From positions 1-6,848 of the forward strand of contig CAVIAA010000040.1 of NCBI GenBank assembly GCA_963640685.1: DNA of 6,848 nucleotides, written 5' to 3'. The position numbers were made by a program, and so were the translations under genes. The notes under the pieces were generated by a model. That model saw only the letters and a program-made list of their open reading frames with translations, searched no databases and was not told where the DNA came from. Below, piece after piece: positions 5,959 to 6,848 of the stretch. This DNA comes from SFEL01 sp963640685 (GTDB taxonomy: Bacteria; Bacillota; Clostridia; Christensenellales; CAG-138). The stretch's first letter is position 1. Each line of letters begins with the position of its first letter.

Positions 5959-5982
5959 GGACGGCAAACGCCGCCCTTTTTT
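5959..5982 (+). terminator. Terminator-like hairpin just before the scaffold-like gene
   Basis: GGACGGC (5959-5965) and GCCGCCC (5970-5976) form a 7-bp stem with one A-C mismatch and an AAAC loop, followed by six T residues (5977-5982). It ends only four bases before the ribosome binding site of the next gene. A smaller hairpin (GCCCC 5934-5938, GGGGC 5946-5950) precedes it. In this position it would act as an attenuator, or block readthrough from upstream. Confidence 0.6.
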
Positions 5983-5996
5983 GTTTGGAGGAAAGC

Positions 5997-6566
5997 ATGA
6001 TATTCGGAAGGGAAAAGCCGACGGGCGTGCTGAGCGAGGGCGAGCTTATTGACATGGCGCGCGAGATCGCCGAGCGGGAGCCTGCCTATATCATAGGCAG
6101 CATGCTCATAAGGAGCGTTTGCGACGAGACCGGCCTTGACGAGGGCGCAGCCTTTGCAATGCTAACCGACGGCGGAGGCATGCCGCACGGAGCCGCAGCT
6201 ATAAGCGCAAGGGCGGCAAACGACTTAATAAGGCTGAGCGAGGCCGGGGAGCTTGACGGGGACATCGACAAATACCTTAGCGACAGGCGGTTTGCCGCAA
6301 TGCTCATGGAGATGCCGGTAAAGGCGGCGCTAAGGCTGTACGGCGCGGAGTGCGCCGCGGAGGAAAGGGCTAGGACGGAGCGGGAGAGGGGCGCAATGGA
6401 CGTCATGGAAAAGCTGGCCGCCCGCCGCGCGCTGCCCACACCCATCAAGAGCCGCACCCCCGCCGCTGCGGATACCGACTACCGCAATATGCCCGCGAGC
6501 GAATTTAAGCTTATCAGGGAGAGGCTCAGCCGCGCCGCCGCCGAGGGCAGGCGTGTGCTGCTGTAA
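5997..6566 (+). CDS. Phage head scaffold-like protein
   Basis: The 189-residue protein is charged, alanine-rich and mostly helical, without a signal peptide or membrane segment. It lies directly before a major capsid gene, with 30 bases between them, the usual place of a scaffold or head-assembly protein. A central stretch (about 97-118, YLSDRRFAAMLMEMPVKAAL) and a basic C-terminus (about 160-189, ending in NMPASEFKLIRERLSRAA) resemble the small scaffold-like proteins found beside capsid genes of Firmicutes phages. This is a family impression, not a proven match. An Asp- and Glu-rich N-terminal half and an Arg-rich tail would suit a protein that binds capsid subunits through its end. The ATG at 5997 follows GGAGG (5987-5991) at ideal spacing; an in-frame TTG at 5985 overlaps that site and is unlikely. 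Confidence 0.82.
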   Translation: MIFGREKPTGVLSEGELIDMAREIAEREPAYIIGSMLIRSVCDETGLDEGAAFAMLTDGGGMPHGAAAISARAANDLIRLSEAGELDGDIDKYLSDRRFAAMLMEMPVKAALRLYGAECAAEERARTERERGAMDVMEKLAARRALPTPIKSRTPAAADTDYRNMPASEFKLIRERLSRAAAEGRRVLL

Positions 6567-6596
6567 AAGCCTGGCAACGAAAGGAGAAAAGTATAA

Positions 6597-6848
6597 ATGA
6601 GCATCAACACTACACTTAACACCGCCGCCTCAACGAGGCTTAACAAGACCTTTTACGACAGGCAGCTGCTGGAGAGCGCAAAGACCCGCTTTGTGCATGC
6701 CCGCTACGGCCAGAAGCGCCCCATACCCAGAAACAGCGGCAAGCGGGTCGAGTTCCGCAAATGGAACCTGTTTGACGCGAACGACGCCATGGAGGCGCTG
6801 CAGGAGGGAGTTACCCCCGCGAGCCAGGCGCTTTCCCAGAGCAACGTT
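6597..6848 (+). CDS. N4-gp56-family major capsid protein, 5' part
   Basis: The first 84 residues are present and the gene runs off the window. The N-terminal segment has the features of the N4-gp56 family of HK97-fold major capsid proteins: a Ser/Asn/Thr-rich start, then LNKTFYDRQLLESAK (16-30), the GQKRPIPRNSGKRVEFRKW region (39-57), and LQEGVTPASQALS (69-81). These proteins build the icosahedral head of phage N4 and many Firmicutes prophages. The ATG at 6597 follows GGAG at a spacing of ten bases, after the scaffold-like gene, so the two are co-transcribed. The gene probably belongs to a prophage or a domesticated capsid locus that continues to the right. A full-length protein would be about 280-400 residues. 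Confidence 0.93.
   Translation, partial: MSINTTLNTAASTRLNKTFYDRQLLESAKTRFVHARYGQKRPIPRNSGKRVEFRKWNLFDANDAMEALQEGVTPASQALSQSNV

Overview
The window looks like a chromosomal segment from a GC-rich, AUA-using member of the Clostridia (Bacillota), probably an uncultured gut-type lineage. Four things point there: a large SRP RNA of the Bacillus/Clostridium type with an Alu domain, the yabE-like/rsmA gene order typical of Firmicutes, a lipoprotein penicillin-binding protein of the MecA_N class, and strong use of ATA and AGG codons in GC-rich genes. No species can be named from the sequence alone.

Layout from the left. Positions 1-382 hold no gene I can support. Positions 383-2614 (minus) encode a complete class B penicillin-binding protein with a lipobox and all three catalytic motifs. 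A compact divergent control region follows (about 2615-2771), with one good promoter facing each way and a perfect 10-bp inverted repeat between them. Rightward, 2772-3887 encodes a membrane-anchored DUF348/G5/3D protein (YabE-like, cell-wall remodelling). It is joined by a one-base stop/start overlap to rsmA (ksgA, 3887-4693), the 16S rRNA dimethyladenosine transferase. Convergent to rsmA lies the SRP RNA gene (about 5038-4763, minus), with its own promoter and a strong intrinsic terminator.

Positions 5072-5347 are an intergenic region. It contains a second leftward terminator with no obvious gene feeding it, a possible 24-residue small ORF, and a good promoter for the gene at 5348-5758. That gene encodes a small protein built on seven tandem heptads. 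Downstream comes a promoter (5792-5821) followed within about 60 bases by a terminator, then a leader with a near-palindrome and a second terminator-like hairpin. After this leader comes a two-gene phage head cassette: a scaffold-like protein (5997-6566) and the start of an N4-gp56-family major capsid protein (6597 to the window end).

How the parts fit. The left half is cell-envelope and translation housekeeping: peptidoglycan cross-linking and wall remodelling share one divergent control region, and rsmA and SRP RNA serve ribosome maturation and protein targeting. The right end is the start of a prophage or a domesticated capsid locus, with no terminase or portal gene to its left. The items most worth a second look are the shared inverted repeat, the promoter-terminator leader before the capsid cassette, and the isolated capsid cassette itself. 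I see no CRISPR array, tRNA, insertion sequence or clear new defence system.
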